From Ampelocalamus luodianensis (lineage: Eukaryota; Streptophyta; Magnoliopsida; Poales; Poaceae), in contig CM070629.1 of assembly GCA_036346255.1 (NCBI GenBank), positions 52,140,916-52,204,915 on the forward strand: DNA of 64,000 bases, in the 5' to 3' direction. A model generated the notes under the pieces. That model did not search any database, was not told the origin of the DNA, and saw nothing but the letters and a program-made list of their open reading frames with translations. The position numbers were made by a program, and so were the translations under genes. Of the stretch, positions 49,002 through 60,650 are shown piece by piece; the stretch's first letter is position 1; each line of letters opens with the position of its first letter.

Positions 49002-50089
49002 GATTGAGTTATTAACACATGATGAGACTCAAGCTACTAGACAAGACCCCTCTTAATAGTACGGCAACCTATACTAGCAATCCGGTCTTCCAACCAAACC
49101 CAAGACCGGTAAAAGACTAGGAGCACATCCTTAGCCCTAGCTAGTCATACCTTTGCCTTGAGCATCTTCTTGAAGGTTGATGACGCACATCTTCACTTCA
49201 AGTCCGGGTCATCATCTTTACATGCATCAACCCATGATGCATTCTTTACTTGACCTCAATCAACACATGATGGGTTTTCTCTTGACTTGATGATCAACTC
49301 ATGATCATCTCTTCTTCGAGATCTTGATATGCATCAACACATGATGCATCCCCTTCTTGAACCTTTACTTGATGACGATCAACTCATGATGCCATCCGAA
49401 GTCTTCATTACCCTGGAACATAATCTATTCATCCAACTAATGGAAAATGTTAGTCCCATAATGATTAACATTAATTACCAAGATATACCTCCATAAATGC
49501 TTCTAAACAAGCTGTTGAAAAACCTGGACCGGTACTACCGCCAACCAAGTTGCGGTACTACCGCTTGGTCCGGTCGTACCGCACAAAGGAACGGTACTAC
49601 CGATTGCAGGGTTTTCAACTAAGCCGAAAAGACATGCTCTCTGAAAAATTCATACTGCCATACAAAATTCGGTACAACCGCATCGCGGTACAACCGTTTC
49701 TCAAATGCGGTACGACCGATTATCAGAGAGAGCTCTGAGCCAAAATGCATTAGTTCTGGTTTTATGCAACCACCAACTAGAAATCGGAACGACCGATGTG
49801 CGGTCATACCGCACCAAGATCCGGTCGAACCGCAACGCGGTCGAACCACCCATAACACGTCGGTTCATCCGATTTCTGACAAAAGCACTTAGAGTTTCCA
49901 AAACTTCAAATGCATGCATGATCCTAACTTGATCCAAAAACCATGCTATCAAGCTATTAGTCATGATCCCTCTATTGTCATGCATTTCCCTTACCATGTC
50001 GCCATCCATGAATTGGGACTAAGCCTTCAAACATCTTAGTACACATGTTAGTCCCACAATGCAATCTCAAATAATTGAATATAGATAAA

Positions 50090-50375
50090 CATGAGTATAT
50101 ATAAACTACACAAGTTATATATACTATGAGTATATACGAACTACAAGTTGTATATACTAAATATGAGTGTATACGAACTACACAAGTTGTATATACTCAT
50201 ATGAATATATTAACTACGCAAGTTAAATATATTCAAGGATATACGAGCATCTATGAACTACACAAGTTATATATATACTCACATATAAGTATATATGAAC
50301 TACACAAGTCTCATATGCTCTCATATACTCATATGAATATATTAACTACACAAGTTAAATATATTCAAGGATATG
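50090..50375. repeat. AT-rich repeat array in the left LTR
   Basis: Alternating GTATATAC-like and GAACTACACAAGTT words recur at roughly 30-40-base spacing, ending in ATATATTCAAGGATA copies. A matching array lies at 57750-58040 in the right LTR. The words are partly palindromic and could form short hairpins. Confidence 0.85.
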
Positions 50376-50934
50376 TTTCAAAGTAAAGATCCTTAATATA
50401 TGTGGAAAGAGAATATTGATCAATACTAATGAAACCACAAAATATAGAATGGACTCCCCCTAAATGTGTGCATACACAAATGTGTAATGGAAACATATGC
50501 ACATATCCAAATTGACCTTTTTGGTGGAGTTTAACCTATATTTTGGATCCGAGGAATGCAACAAGATATAATAAGAAGAAGTAGAATGCATACCTCTTGT
50601 ATTTTCATCTTTATATCCAAACGAGACTAAGCAATAGATAATCAATAGAATTGTTAGTCTCACAAATAGATTGTCATTTATGAATACATACCTGTTTGGA
50701 TTTTTGCTTTTATATCCAAGTTGAGACTAAACTTGATATAACAATAGGAGTGTTAGTCTCACAAGTGCATTTGTCATTAATCACTTAATCACTTGCATGC
50801 CTTCATGATTTTCACCTTTATATTCAAATAAGACTACACAATATGTATATCAATAAAAGTGTTAGTCTCCCAATTAGATTTATCATTAATCACCAAAACT
50901 CCATTACCGCATAATGGCGGGTCTAGATCTTTCA

Positions 50935-50950
50935 ATCTCCCCCTTTTTGG
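50935..50950 (-). other. polypurine tract of the gag-only element
   Basis: The minus strand reads CCAAAAAGGGGGAGAT directly before the 3' LTR. It would prime plus-strand synthesis. Confidence 0.85.
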
Positions 50951-53653
50951 TGATTGATGACAAATCCATCATTAATAGCAACATTTGGATGTAAGTCAAC
51001 ATATGATAAGAAAGAAAGCATATTTGACTATATGTATGCACAAAACTTAGAGAAAGAATTCTCCCACTTAAGGCATTATAAGAGATATCAAATAAGAACA
51101 TCCAAATGTAGCTCATACAAATTCTCCCCCTTTTGGCATTAAACACCAAAAATCCAAAACAAATCTTAAGTCAAAAGAGAGCTAGGCAAAAGAATTCATG
51201 ATACAATGAGCATTGAGACATTTTTTTCAAATATTCTCTCCCTTTTTAACTCTACAAAATAGAAGGTGAAAACATTCTCCCTAAACTTTTTCCTTTTATG
51301 TTTTCCAAAAGCGTTCTCCCACTTTTGGACTAATCATAAGATAGGGTGAACTCGCAAGAGAGAATCCAAATGAATTGATCAAATAAACTTTCTCCTCTTT
51401 TGGCATAAACACGAAGAATCAAAGCGAGGCCAAAAGGAGTTTGTACAAACTAGTTTTCCCATATAATAGATTACCCATTTTGAAATTCAAAACGGTTTTC
51501 AATAAAGCTTTTTCAAAGATTTTAGGAAAACTCCCCTTACACAAAGGTTCCACTCCTTTGACACACAAAGGATTTCTTTGTCCAATTTATCTCCCTCTTA
51601 GCTTTTGACACACAAAAGCCTTCTTTATCCAATTGTCTTTGCTTTTGACACACAAAAGCAATTTTCCCCTTTTTCTTTATGTGTATCCACTTGTAAGGTA
51701 ATCATTGAACAAATCTAGTAGATACCACTTGTAGAGACTTCTTGTAGATACCACTTGTTGAAAGATATTTTTTAAACTCCATTTGTGAATACTATAAGTC
51801 GACGACGCCACTTGTAGATAATACTTGTAAATCCATATGTTGATACCACTTGTGGAAAACATGCGTCGACATGTCTTGCATTCTCAAGGTGCTTGAACTT
51901 CTCTTTTTAAGATCTTCAATGAAAGCATAGAGAGAAGAGATAGAGAGAAAAACCACTTGAGAGAAGATGATACCACTTGTTACAATTGAGATATATCTCT
52001 TGAAGAGATAAGACTTGAAAGATATCGCATCGGAGAAACCACTTGGATAAGATACCTCTCGAAAAACAATATCAAGAAATTTGAGGTATCGGAGAGATCA
52101 CATGGATAAGAAGTGATTAGGTATCGGGGAGAGCTTGGTAAGCAAAGAATTGATCGGCATGGAAAGAGTTAGATACTACTTGTGAATGAGAACAAGAGAT
52201 ACCACTTAAAAGATACAACGTGAAGGAGTACGATGATATCAATTGAGAATACCACTTGTAAGGACAAGATGATATCACTTGAAGAGTACCACTTGTAAAA
52301 ACAAGGATACCACTTGAATCAAACACATATGATTCTCATGCCGAGATCAAAGATGATCAAAAAGAGCTACCACTTGAAAGAATATCACTTATAATGATAA
52401 GAATATCACAAGGTGATCAAGATAAGCATTTGAGGGTAGCTTGCAAAGATAGCAAGGATCAATCTTAACTTTTGGAAAACAACCACAATAGATTTAGAAT
52501 TGAAAGAATTGAGATTGGTTGTTTTGTCAGGATAATCGGTAGTACCGCAGTTAGATGACCGGTAGTACCGAACAGATAGTACTGCAAGAATCGCTGGTAG
52601 TTCCGATTTTCCGGGATAACAAGGATTGATCGGGAATTTAGAGAGAATTGAAGCTTATGCAAATGATCCCTAGTTTTGAACTCAATTAAATATTTTTAAG
52701 GATCATTATGCACTAAGGGGACTAATTAATATTCAAGAAATTAGTTTTTTTTTATGAATTAGTCTTTTGATTTTGCAATTAAAATCGGATTTTCAGGAAA
52801 TTTCTCAACAAGAGCCAAATTGAGCAAAAGATGAATTTTAAATTATCCATTTTTATGTATGAGTCATAAATACCATCATGGACCTATTCATGTGAATAAT
52901 TTGGGCTCAAATGGCTAAACTCACTTAAGTGCTAGAAAGTGACCACTTAGGTCAAACTAGTATTTTGGACGAGTTTCAAAATCAAATAACTTTTGATGAG
53001 TTGGTCTTTTGGAAATCATTTGAATACGAAAAGTGTTTAGAATAACCAACTCTAGGATTTTCCTTTTGAGACGAAGATCAAATTCCTTTTATAATAGATT
53101 TTACACAAAAATCTAGTTTATGTCAAAAACAAGATTCTATGATCTAGAATTTTGGGTAGAAACTCAGTTTCATTTAAAATAGCTTTTTCTTAAGCCAAAA
53201 CCTTTGGTAAACCTTTGAAATGCATTTGTATATATTTTGCAACTAATTTTTCAAAGGATATACTTATAATTTCAAATTTTGACTTTTGACTAAATGGTTC
53301 AATTTTGAAAAACAATACTAGCACTTAATTAATTTGGGCACACTTAGGGATGTGATATATATGATCATGACTTAGCACTCCCCCTTTGTGTGCCACTACC
53401 ATCTTGCTCAAGATTTGAATAATCAAGATTAAGCGCAAGAGCAAGAATAACCCTTTTTATAGGATTTTCATGAAATGCAACCTACACAAGGTAAAGGGTC
53501 TAGATACTTCAATGTAAATACTTGTTACCGAGATAGTATTGGCTCATGATATGATTTGATTATCCTCATACTTGGCTCCAATTTTGACATATGGTGGAAT
53601 ACACCTCTTCATGAATAAGCCAAGTCTCCAATGCCTCTCCAAGTACCTATTAA
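50951..53653 (-). other. non-coding internal region of the gag-only element
   Basis: In a normal copia element this stretch would be pol. No open frame above about 70 codons and no retroviral motif is visible. 51240-51670 has repeated CTCCC/TTTTGACACACAAAAG words. 51700-52380 has many TACCACTTG words. 52530-52610 has CGGTAGTACCG words like those in the LTRs. The rest is AT-rich. Confidence 0.7.
51715..52380. repeat. dispersed TACCACTTG repeat array
   Basis: About eight exact TACCACTTG copies and several near copies occur, most preceded by GA and followed by T or A. The same word forms the primer-site/LTR junction at 55277-55285 (TACCACTTGTAAGA). The spacing is irregular, from about 18 to 200 bases. 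Confidence 0.75.
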
Positions 53654-55226
53654 TCATTTAAGCGCATTTTTGGTACCCAATACTTGGTTGGGTCCATGAA
53701 TGTTAGTCACAATACTTTTGGGCACCCAAATTGCTCTAGCATTAGTTTTATGTAAACTAACATTCCTAGCAAACACATTGCCATTCTTATCTTTCCTAAG
53801 CAAATAATGATCATTATAAATAATTAGCTTAGGAGAGATACCTTTAGGACAATCTTTACTAAAATGTCATTTCTCCCAGCAATTGTAGCAAGTAGGGCTT
53901 TTGCTTCCCCTTAATGTCTTCTTATCTTGCTCATTGCCGTCTTGCCTCTTCATTGAATGTCTTGGCTTGACATCCTTTTGATTTGGACACACGGAGGCAA
54001 TGTGTCCCTTCTCATAACATCCAAAGCATTTGATATTTGTGTATATCTTCTCTTTTTGCTTTGGGATGCTCTTCACCTTCTTCTTGGCGATGAAACTAAG
54101 TCCTCTCTTATAATCTTCCTTGTTAGGGCATTTGGAGGAGAGATGACCCTTTTGATGACAATCAAAGCACTTGATGTTCTTGTTGTGTCTTTGATTAATT
54201 GTGTCTCATCTTGCTATTCTCCCTTTTCTTCATGGGAGTGAAGCCGATTCCACTCTTATCACTTGAGCTTCGTTGCTTGCTCAAGATGTCATCAAGAGTG
54301 GCCTTCCCTTTGTGGCTTCTATCCAAGTCATTTTTCAAATTTGCGACTTGGGCCTTGAGCCTTTTGTTTTCCTCTACAAGATTAGTTTCAACAAGCATAG
54401 AGGAAATAGAAGCATTTTCACAAGTGCTACAAGGCATATCAATTAAATCATCACAAGATGTGGATATGTTGACTTTAGATGAGTTGCAAGAAATAGGAGT
54501 TATGCATGGCAAATCATCTATTAAATTACATGTAATTCCGATATCCACATTAGACTTTTTAAAATCATTTAGAAGAAGAGTTTCATGTTCATCTTTTAGC
54601 ACGTCATAATTATTTTGAAGAGAGATATGCTCTTTCTCTAAAACCTTGAATCTCTTCTTTTCTTTTCCAATATATTCATTTAATTCTTCTAGCATCTCCA
54701 TCAATTCATCATATGAAGGCTCATAATTATTTACCTCATTTTTACCTTTAGCCATCAAGCAATGAGGCGATGTTGATGGAGTTGATATGTCATCATTTTC
54801 GGAGCTAGAGGTTGATGTGGAGGGGCTTGTGGACTCTTCATCGTCGGAGTTGGAGATTGAGCATTCTTTTCCCGACGTCCATTCTTCTATGCGATCATTA
54901 CTTGTGGAAGTAGACCTTTCATAATATTCTTGAAGATGGGTCCACATCTCATGAACGTTCTTGTGATCGCATATGGCATCAAACAGATCTACACTCAAAG
55001 CACTAAATAAAGCGTTAATTGCTTGAGCGTCGAGATGTAAGCATTTCTCTTCCTCAATTGTTGGAGCAAGTTGATCAAATGGAGGAGAAAAGCCTACATC
55101 TACAATCCACTATATATTTAGGCCCATGGCCTTAAAATAACATGACATGCGGATTTTCCAATGAGCATAATTTGTGCCAACAAATTTAGGTGCTTCACCT
55201 AGGTGCACAATATCACTAGTCGCCAT
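53654..55226 (-). pseudogene. gag: gag of the gag-only element, three zinc knuckles
   Basis: The start at 55226 opens MATSDIVHLGEAPKFVGTNY, then AHWKIRMSCYFKAMG, the N-terminal motif of copia Gag proteins. Codon 39 is TAG (55112-55110). A long open segment follows (54998-54195) with Ser/Asp-rich and coiled-coil parts. After a one-base frame change near 54195 come three CCHC knuckles: CFDCHQKGHLSSKC (54169-54128), CFGCYEKGHIASVC (54028-53987) and CYNCWEK-stop-HFSKDC (53890-53849), where TGA replaces the conserved Gly codon. The tail RAIWVPKSIVTNIHGPNQV ends at TGA 53656-53654. Only three lesions in about 520 codons make this the best preserved retroelement gene here. Confidence 0.88.
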
Positions 55227-55269
55227 CCTTTACTCTCTAGACGGTTAAGTCTAATAAATGAGAGACCAA

Positions 55270-55281
55270 GCTCTGATACCA
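55270..55281 (-). other. primer-binding site of the gag-only element
   Basis: The minus strand reads TGGTATCAGAGC, a perfect initiator-Met complement, two bases from the LTR that starts at 55284. Confidence 0.92.
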
Positions 55282-58200
55282 CTTGTAAGATCGAGGAGGC
55301 CGACTAGAGGGGGGTGAATAGTCAGTTTAAAAACTTCTATACGCTAAAACCGATTTCTAACGCGGAAGCTAAATATCAATTCGGTTTAGCCTAAATCAAC
55401 TAAGTTCACTAAGTGCACCAACAATACAAGTCAATAATACATAGAGTAGTTTAGCAAAGACTTGTAAGCTATCAACTAATGATATGATTAATTAAGCACA
55501 TACAAGATAGCAATCATACAAATGAATAAGCAATTATACAATGAATGTAAATTGCACAATGTAAAGCATATGAAAGCTAATCACAAGAAACACACGTGAC
55601 ACAACGATGTTTTACCGTGGTGGTGGAGACTTGCCGATCTCCCATAATCCACGTTGAGGGAAACCCAAACCTATTGGGCGGCTCCACCAATTAAGCCTTC
55701 CTCAGAGGTATCAACCACCTCGCTCCACTAGGGTTGCTCTTACTCCACTCGGAGATGGCGAGCACCAAGCCACTCACAAACACCGGCCTTCTCACAAGCT
55801 TCACTTGAGAAGATCAGGACCACGACGCCCACGCCGTCTAGGTGTCGGTAAACACCAAGAGTAATAGGTCAAGCCCCTTGCTTGACTCTCACCACGTGCA
55901 ACGAATGCACAAGCTCAAGTGGATACGAAATCCACCTCTAGATGCAACACATGCAACTAGAGACCTCTCTCCTTGCTCACAAGGTGCAACACATGCACAA
56001 TTGAGAGGAGAAGCTCACACTAGCTCAAGAGAGTGAAATGGGATGCCAAAGGTTGTCTCTCAACCGGCCAAAGGGGTATTTATAGCCCCTACATCAAAAA
56101 CCAGCCGTTTGGAGACGAAACAGCCAAAAACTAGCCGTTACAGCCATTTACGGTCGTACCGCCCTCACAAGGGCCGGTACAACCGTTCTGGGCGGTCATA
56201 CCGCTCTTTACACGGCGGTCGTACCGCAGCTCAAAATCAGCACGCAGCGACACTCGGTAAAAAGGTCATAACTTTTGACTCCGATGTCGGAATTGAGTGA
56301 TCTTGGACTCTATTGAAAGCTTATTCAGTGGGCTACACAACCCACCTATTTGATTTGATCTCAAACACATTTTATCAAATCAAAAAGCACAACTTCAAAG
56401 AACCACTACCATGGTCTAAGTCCAAATGATAGCAACAAGCAATCTTAGACCATGCCAAGGGAAGATACATGAATCCCAACAATTTGCAAAACACATTTGC
56501 AAACTTAGATCATGCCACAAGGAGTAGGTACATGGACTTCAACCATTTGCAAAACACATTTGCAAAGTATAGTCACATGCTACAAGGATTATCCATGAGC
56601 CTCAACTATTTGCAAAACACATTCGCAAATATAGGCAACATGTTAGAGTGAGCAAGAGCAAGTGAGATTGAGTTATTAACACATGATGAGACTCAAGCTA
56701 CTAGATAAGACCCCTCTTAATAGTACGGCAACCTATACTAGCAATCCGGTCTTCCAACCAAACACCAAGACCGGTAAAAGACTAGGAGCACATCCTTAGC
56801 CCTAGCTAGTCATACCTTTGTCTTGAGCATCTTCTTGAAGGTTGATGACGCACATCTTCACTTCAAGTCCGGGTCATCATCTTTACATGCATCAACCCAT
56901 GATGCATTCTTTACTTGACCTCAATCAACACATGATGGGTTTTCTCTTGACTTGATGATCAACTCATGATCATCTCTTCTTCGAGATCTTGATATGCATC
57001 AACACATGATGCATCCCCTTCTTGAACCTTTACTTGATGACGATCAACTCATGATGTCATCCGAAGTCTTCATTACCCTGGAACATAATATATTCATCCA
57101 ACTAATGGAAAATGTTAGTCCCATAATGATTAACATTAATTACCAAGATATACCTCCATAAATGCTTCTAAACAAGCTGTTGAAAAACCTGGACCGGTAC
57201 TACCGCCAACCAAGTTGCGGTACTACCGCTTGGTCCGGTCGTACCGCACAAAGGAACGGTACTACCGATTGTAGGGTTTTCAACTAAGCCGAAAAGACAT
57301 GCTCTCTGAAAAATTCATACCGCCATACAAAATTCGGAACAACCGCATCGCGGTACAACCGTTTCTCAAATGCGGTGCGACCGATTATCGAGAGAGCTCG
57401 AGCCAAAATGCATCGATTCGGTTTTATGCTACCACCAACTAGAAATCGGAGCGATCGATGTGCGGTCATACGCACACAAGATCCGGTCGAACGCGGTAGC
57501 AATCGAACCGCCCATAACACGTCGGTTCATCCGATTTCGACAAAAGCACTTAGAGTTTCCAAACTCAAATTCAAATGCATGCATGATCCTAACTTGATCC
57601 AAAACCATGCTATCAAGCTATTAGTCATGATCCTCTATTGTCATGCATTTCCCTTACCATGTCGCCATCCATGAATTGGGACTAAGCCTTCAAACATCTT
57701 AGTACACATGTTAGTCCCACAATGCAATCTCAAATAATTGAATATAGATAAACATGAGTATATATAAACTACACAAGTTATATATACCATGAGTATATAC
57801 TGAACTACAAGTTGTATATAGTAAATATGAGTGTATACTGAACTACACAAGTTGTATATACTCATATGAATATATTAACTACACAAGTTAAATATATTCA
57901 AGGATATACGAGCATCTATGAACTACACAAGTTATATATATACTCACATATAAGTATATATGAACTACACAAGTCTCATATGCTCTCATATACTCATATG
58001 AATATTAACTACACAAGTTAAATATATTCAAGGATATGTTTCAAAGTAAAGATCCTTAATATATGTGGAAAGAGAATATGGATCAATACTAATGAAACCA
58101 CAAAATATAGAATGGACTCCCCCTAAATGTGTGCATACACAAATGTGTAATGGAAACATATGCACATATCCAAATTGACCTTTTTAGTGGAGTTTAACCT

Positions 58201-58374
58201 ATATTTTGGATCCGAGGAATGCAACAAGATATAATAAGAAGAAGTAGAATGCATACCTCTTGTATTTTCATCTTTATATCCAAACGAGACTAAGCAATAG
58301 ATAATCAATAGAATTGTTAGTCTCACAAATAGATTGTCATTTATGAATACATACCTGTTTGGATTTTTGCTTTT

Positions 58375-59375
58375 CTAGGATTGTAATGAGAGACATACTT
58401 GCTTCAAATCCAAGATTTAAAATAAGAATCACAAACAAGCTCATCCTTTTCGATGGACATCACAAAGTGATAACAATAATCAATCTAGTCAAAGTTTTCA
58501 CCATGTCATGCTTTAGTTCTAATGTAGCAAATTAATTATAACCATCAAGAACACACTACACAAGACATGAATAAATATGATAAAGAAGGCTCTACAACTC
58601 ATTTGATTTCAATGGCTTGGACTTGAAGAATTGTTTGACAAGTATAATAAACAAAGCTTCAATTGTTAAACCACAAGCTCCCCTCACAATAAGCCCATAG
58701 GATGCAACACACTCAACTCTCTTTGCAAAAGAGCAAATCAAAATTCAAACTTAACAAGGTGTAGAGCAACATCACCTTTTCCACATGGTCTCTCGTAAAG
58801 TGAAATCTCTTGGAAGCCATCAAAGAAAGTGAAGAACCATCGTGTTCCAATCAAGTAATGACGTAAAAGACGGAACCAAATCAAGCTCATGTTCTCAAAC
58901 TCACACCGTTTTACATCACATCACAGAAACATCGGTCTCACAAGATCAAGTTAGTGAAATAAGATTTAGGAATCCAGATCGAGATATACGATGAACAAAG
59001 CAAGAAACTAGAACAAACATGTGTACGTGAGCGATCGTAATGCCAAAAAGAAGCCTGCCTAATTGCCCTTGAAATGCAATCTGAATAAACATTATTTGAA
59101 TTGTAACCCAAACCAAAGACGTGAAACAGATTGAAAATCACCATAAAAGTTATCTACAAACCTAGCTTTTGCATTAACTCTAGGAACAACAAAAGAAGAT
59201 GCACGTTTTTGTCTTAAAGCATTCAATCTTTCCTTTTTCTCTTTCTTAACACGCTAAAGCAAAATTCATGCAAGTGTCCATCTCTACCACAATAGGTGCA
59301 ATAAAATTTAGCATAATCAGAATTCTTTGAGAAGATAAGTCGGCACCAACAACATTACTAGAGGAGTTTTGCACA
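58375..59375 (-). mobile_element. 1.0-kb insert in the right LTR carrying a Gag zinc knuckle
   Basis: The left LTR runs straight from GCTTTT to ATATCCAAG; here 1001 bases lie between. On the minus strand 59300-59259 encodes CTYCGRDGHLHEFC, a CCHC zinc knuckle of a copia-type Gag different from the three in this element. Termini do not look like TG-CA and no target duplication is evident, so this looks like a captured or recombined internal retroelement segment rather than a simple insertion. Confidence 0.7.
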
Positions 59376-59573
59376 ATATCCAAGTGAGACTAAACTTGAT
59401 ATAACAATAGGAGTGTTAGTCTCACAAGTGCATTTGTCATTAATCACTTAATCACTTGCATGCCTTCATGATTTTCACCTTTATATTCAAATAAGACTAC
59501 ACAATATGTGTATCAATAAAAGTGTTAGTCTCCCAATTAGATTTATCATTAATCACCAAAACTCCATTACCCT

Positions 59574-60072
59574 TGCTCGCCACACTCATAGCACGTGATT
59601 GAACAGAGACACCACCTCGCTTCTTCATCCTCATGTTGTTGAGTGCCTTGTATGCTCGTGAGGAGATCAACACCAAGTCTTCTTCAGGAGCCGTCGAACT
59701 GCTCATCCAAAAGAAGACAAAGCAGAAAAGAAAAGAACTCGACGAAGCGACCGCACGGGTTAGTCACAAGAGCTAAAGATGAAGATTTATCGATCTTAGA
59801 TGGCAAAGCTTCCATCTCATAGGTTTTCAATCTAGATGATAATGGCGGTCTTCCATATTAAGTGGGCGTAATTAATATGAGCTACACGATCAAATTCTTT
59901 GCAGAAATCCCTTGAAACAAGAAGTTACTGAGCTTGGGCATTTAAATTAACATCGCTTTATTTAGATCAAGAACAATAATAGGAACCGCATAATGGCGGT
60001 CTAGATCTTTAATCAGTACCATCTAGCATGGGGACGATTCACATACCTCTCTCGACGCCATAGCAACCTCGC
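59574..60072 (-). other. second foreign piece in the right LTR, with duplicate LTR terminus
   Basis: It starts where the left LTR goes from CCATTACC to GCATAATGG. The minus strand reads open from 59706 (SSTAPEEDLVLISSRAYKAL), compatible with a retroelement Gag segment but not identified. At 59987-60012 a second copy of the LTR terminus (CCGCATAATGGCGGTCTAG) appears before the true end at 60099. Confidence 0.6.
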
Positions 60073-60104
60073 TGCATAATGGCGGGTCTAGATCTTTCAC
60101 CCGA

Positions 60105-60440
60105 CGGACCGCATTCTCAGGTCCAACCTAACCCGTCGTTCGTTCCATGCTGGCCCGACCTACCACATGGCGTGTTGTGCTGTGTTGACCGGGCCTCGGG
60201 CCGGCCTAAAAAAGCATGAACCAAGTCCTAAGTCTAGTCGTGGTACGGTGGTGGCTTCGTGGATCTTCAGAGGTTTTGGATCCAACAAGAGTAGAGGTGA
60301 GGTGGAGCAAGTATACAAAGGAGAGAGAGGAGTCAGGTTCACTGACCTCGTTTGACCGTTATTTTCTGTGTCCGCATTTGGCGGGATCCCCCCTCTTTGC
60401 CTTATATTATGGCAATAACACTTTTTTACTATGAAAATTC
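60105..60440. other. GC-rich repeat, right part
   Basis: Continuation of the repeat interrupted at 47613, with CGGGCCTCGGGCCGGCC and GGCCTAAAAAAGC words. Unclassified. No gene. Confidence 0.45.
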
Positions 60441-60650
60441 TATATACTCTCTCTGGTTCATAAAACAAGTTGTTTTGGAATGCGTGGTGTCAAACTTTAG
60501 AAACTTTTGCTATCGATATCTTTTTAAATATTTAGATTAGATATATGAAAATCATGTGTGTAGATTCGTTTCAGAAAGTACCTTCATAATATTATAATTT
60601 TGCTGAGTTTTACAAATAATTATAATAGTAATTAGTAATCAAAGTTGTAT
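60441..60650. mobile_element. degraded Stowaway-like MITE
   Basis: TACTCTCTCTGGTTCATAA followed by ACAAGTTGTTTTGGAA resembles the CTCCCTCCGTTTCATA terminus of Stowaway MITEs. TTTAGATTAGATATATGAAAA resembles their interior. The opposite terminus was not found, so the copy is partial. Confidence 0.5.

Larger units (their letters stand above)
47614..50934 (-). repeat. 3' LTR of the gag-only element (left copy, 3.3 kb)
   Basis: It aligns with 55284-58374 and then with 59376-59573 and the last 27 bases before 60099. It contains clusters of CGGTACTACCG-like palindromes (48490-48560, 49530-49850), a 63-bp tandem repeat and an AT-rich repeat array. It is directly followed by a polypurine tract. Confidence 0.93.
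47614..60099 (-). mobile_element. copia-like element encoding only Gag, with giant LTRs, minus orientation
   Basis: It starts TGTAAGATC and ends GATCTTTCA. An exact 5-bp duplication CCCGA flanks it (47609-47613 and 60100-60104). On the minus strand: 5' LTR (55284-60099), perfect primer site, a gag with three zinc knuckles, about 2.7 kb without recognisable coding, polypurine tract, 3' LTR (47614-50934). No protease, integrase, RT or RNase H motif was found on either strand of the internal region. It fits the non-autonomous LARD/TR-GAG type. The copia assignment rests on Gag similarity and is an inference. Confidence 0.88.
55284..60099 (-). repeat. 5' LTR of the gag-only element (right copy, 4.8 kb, mosaic)
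   Basis: It matches the left LTR closely from 55284 to 58374, then is interrupted by 58375-59375, matches again at 59376-59573, is interrupted by about 59574-60072, and finishes with the common terminus GCATAATGGCGGG to 60099. The two extra pieces account for the 1.5-kb size difference. Confidence 0.9.

Noticed and set aside
51715..52380. CRISPR-like spaced repeats
   Set aside because: The spacing is irregular, the words are only nine bases, and the genome is a plant; this is retroelement repeat sequence.
54199..54609. 136-codon plus-strand frame
   Set aside because: Antisense of the gag coding region, which has clear Gag motifs on the minus strand.
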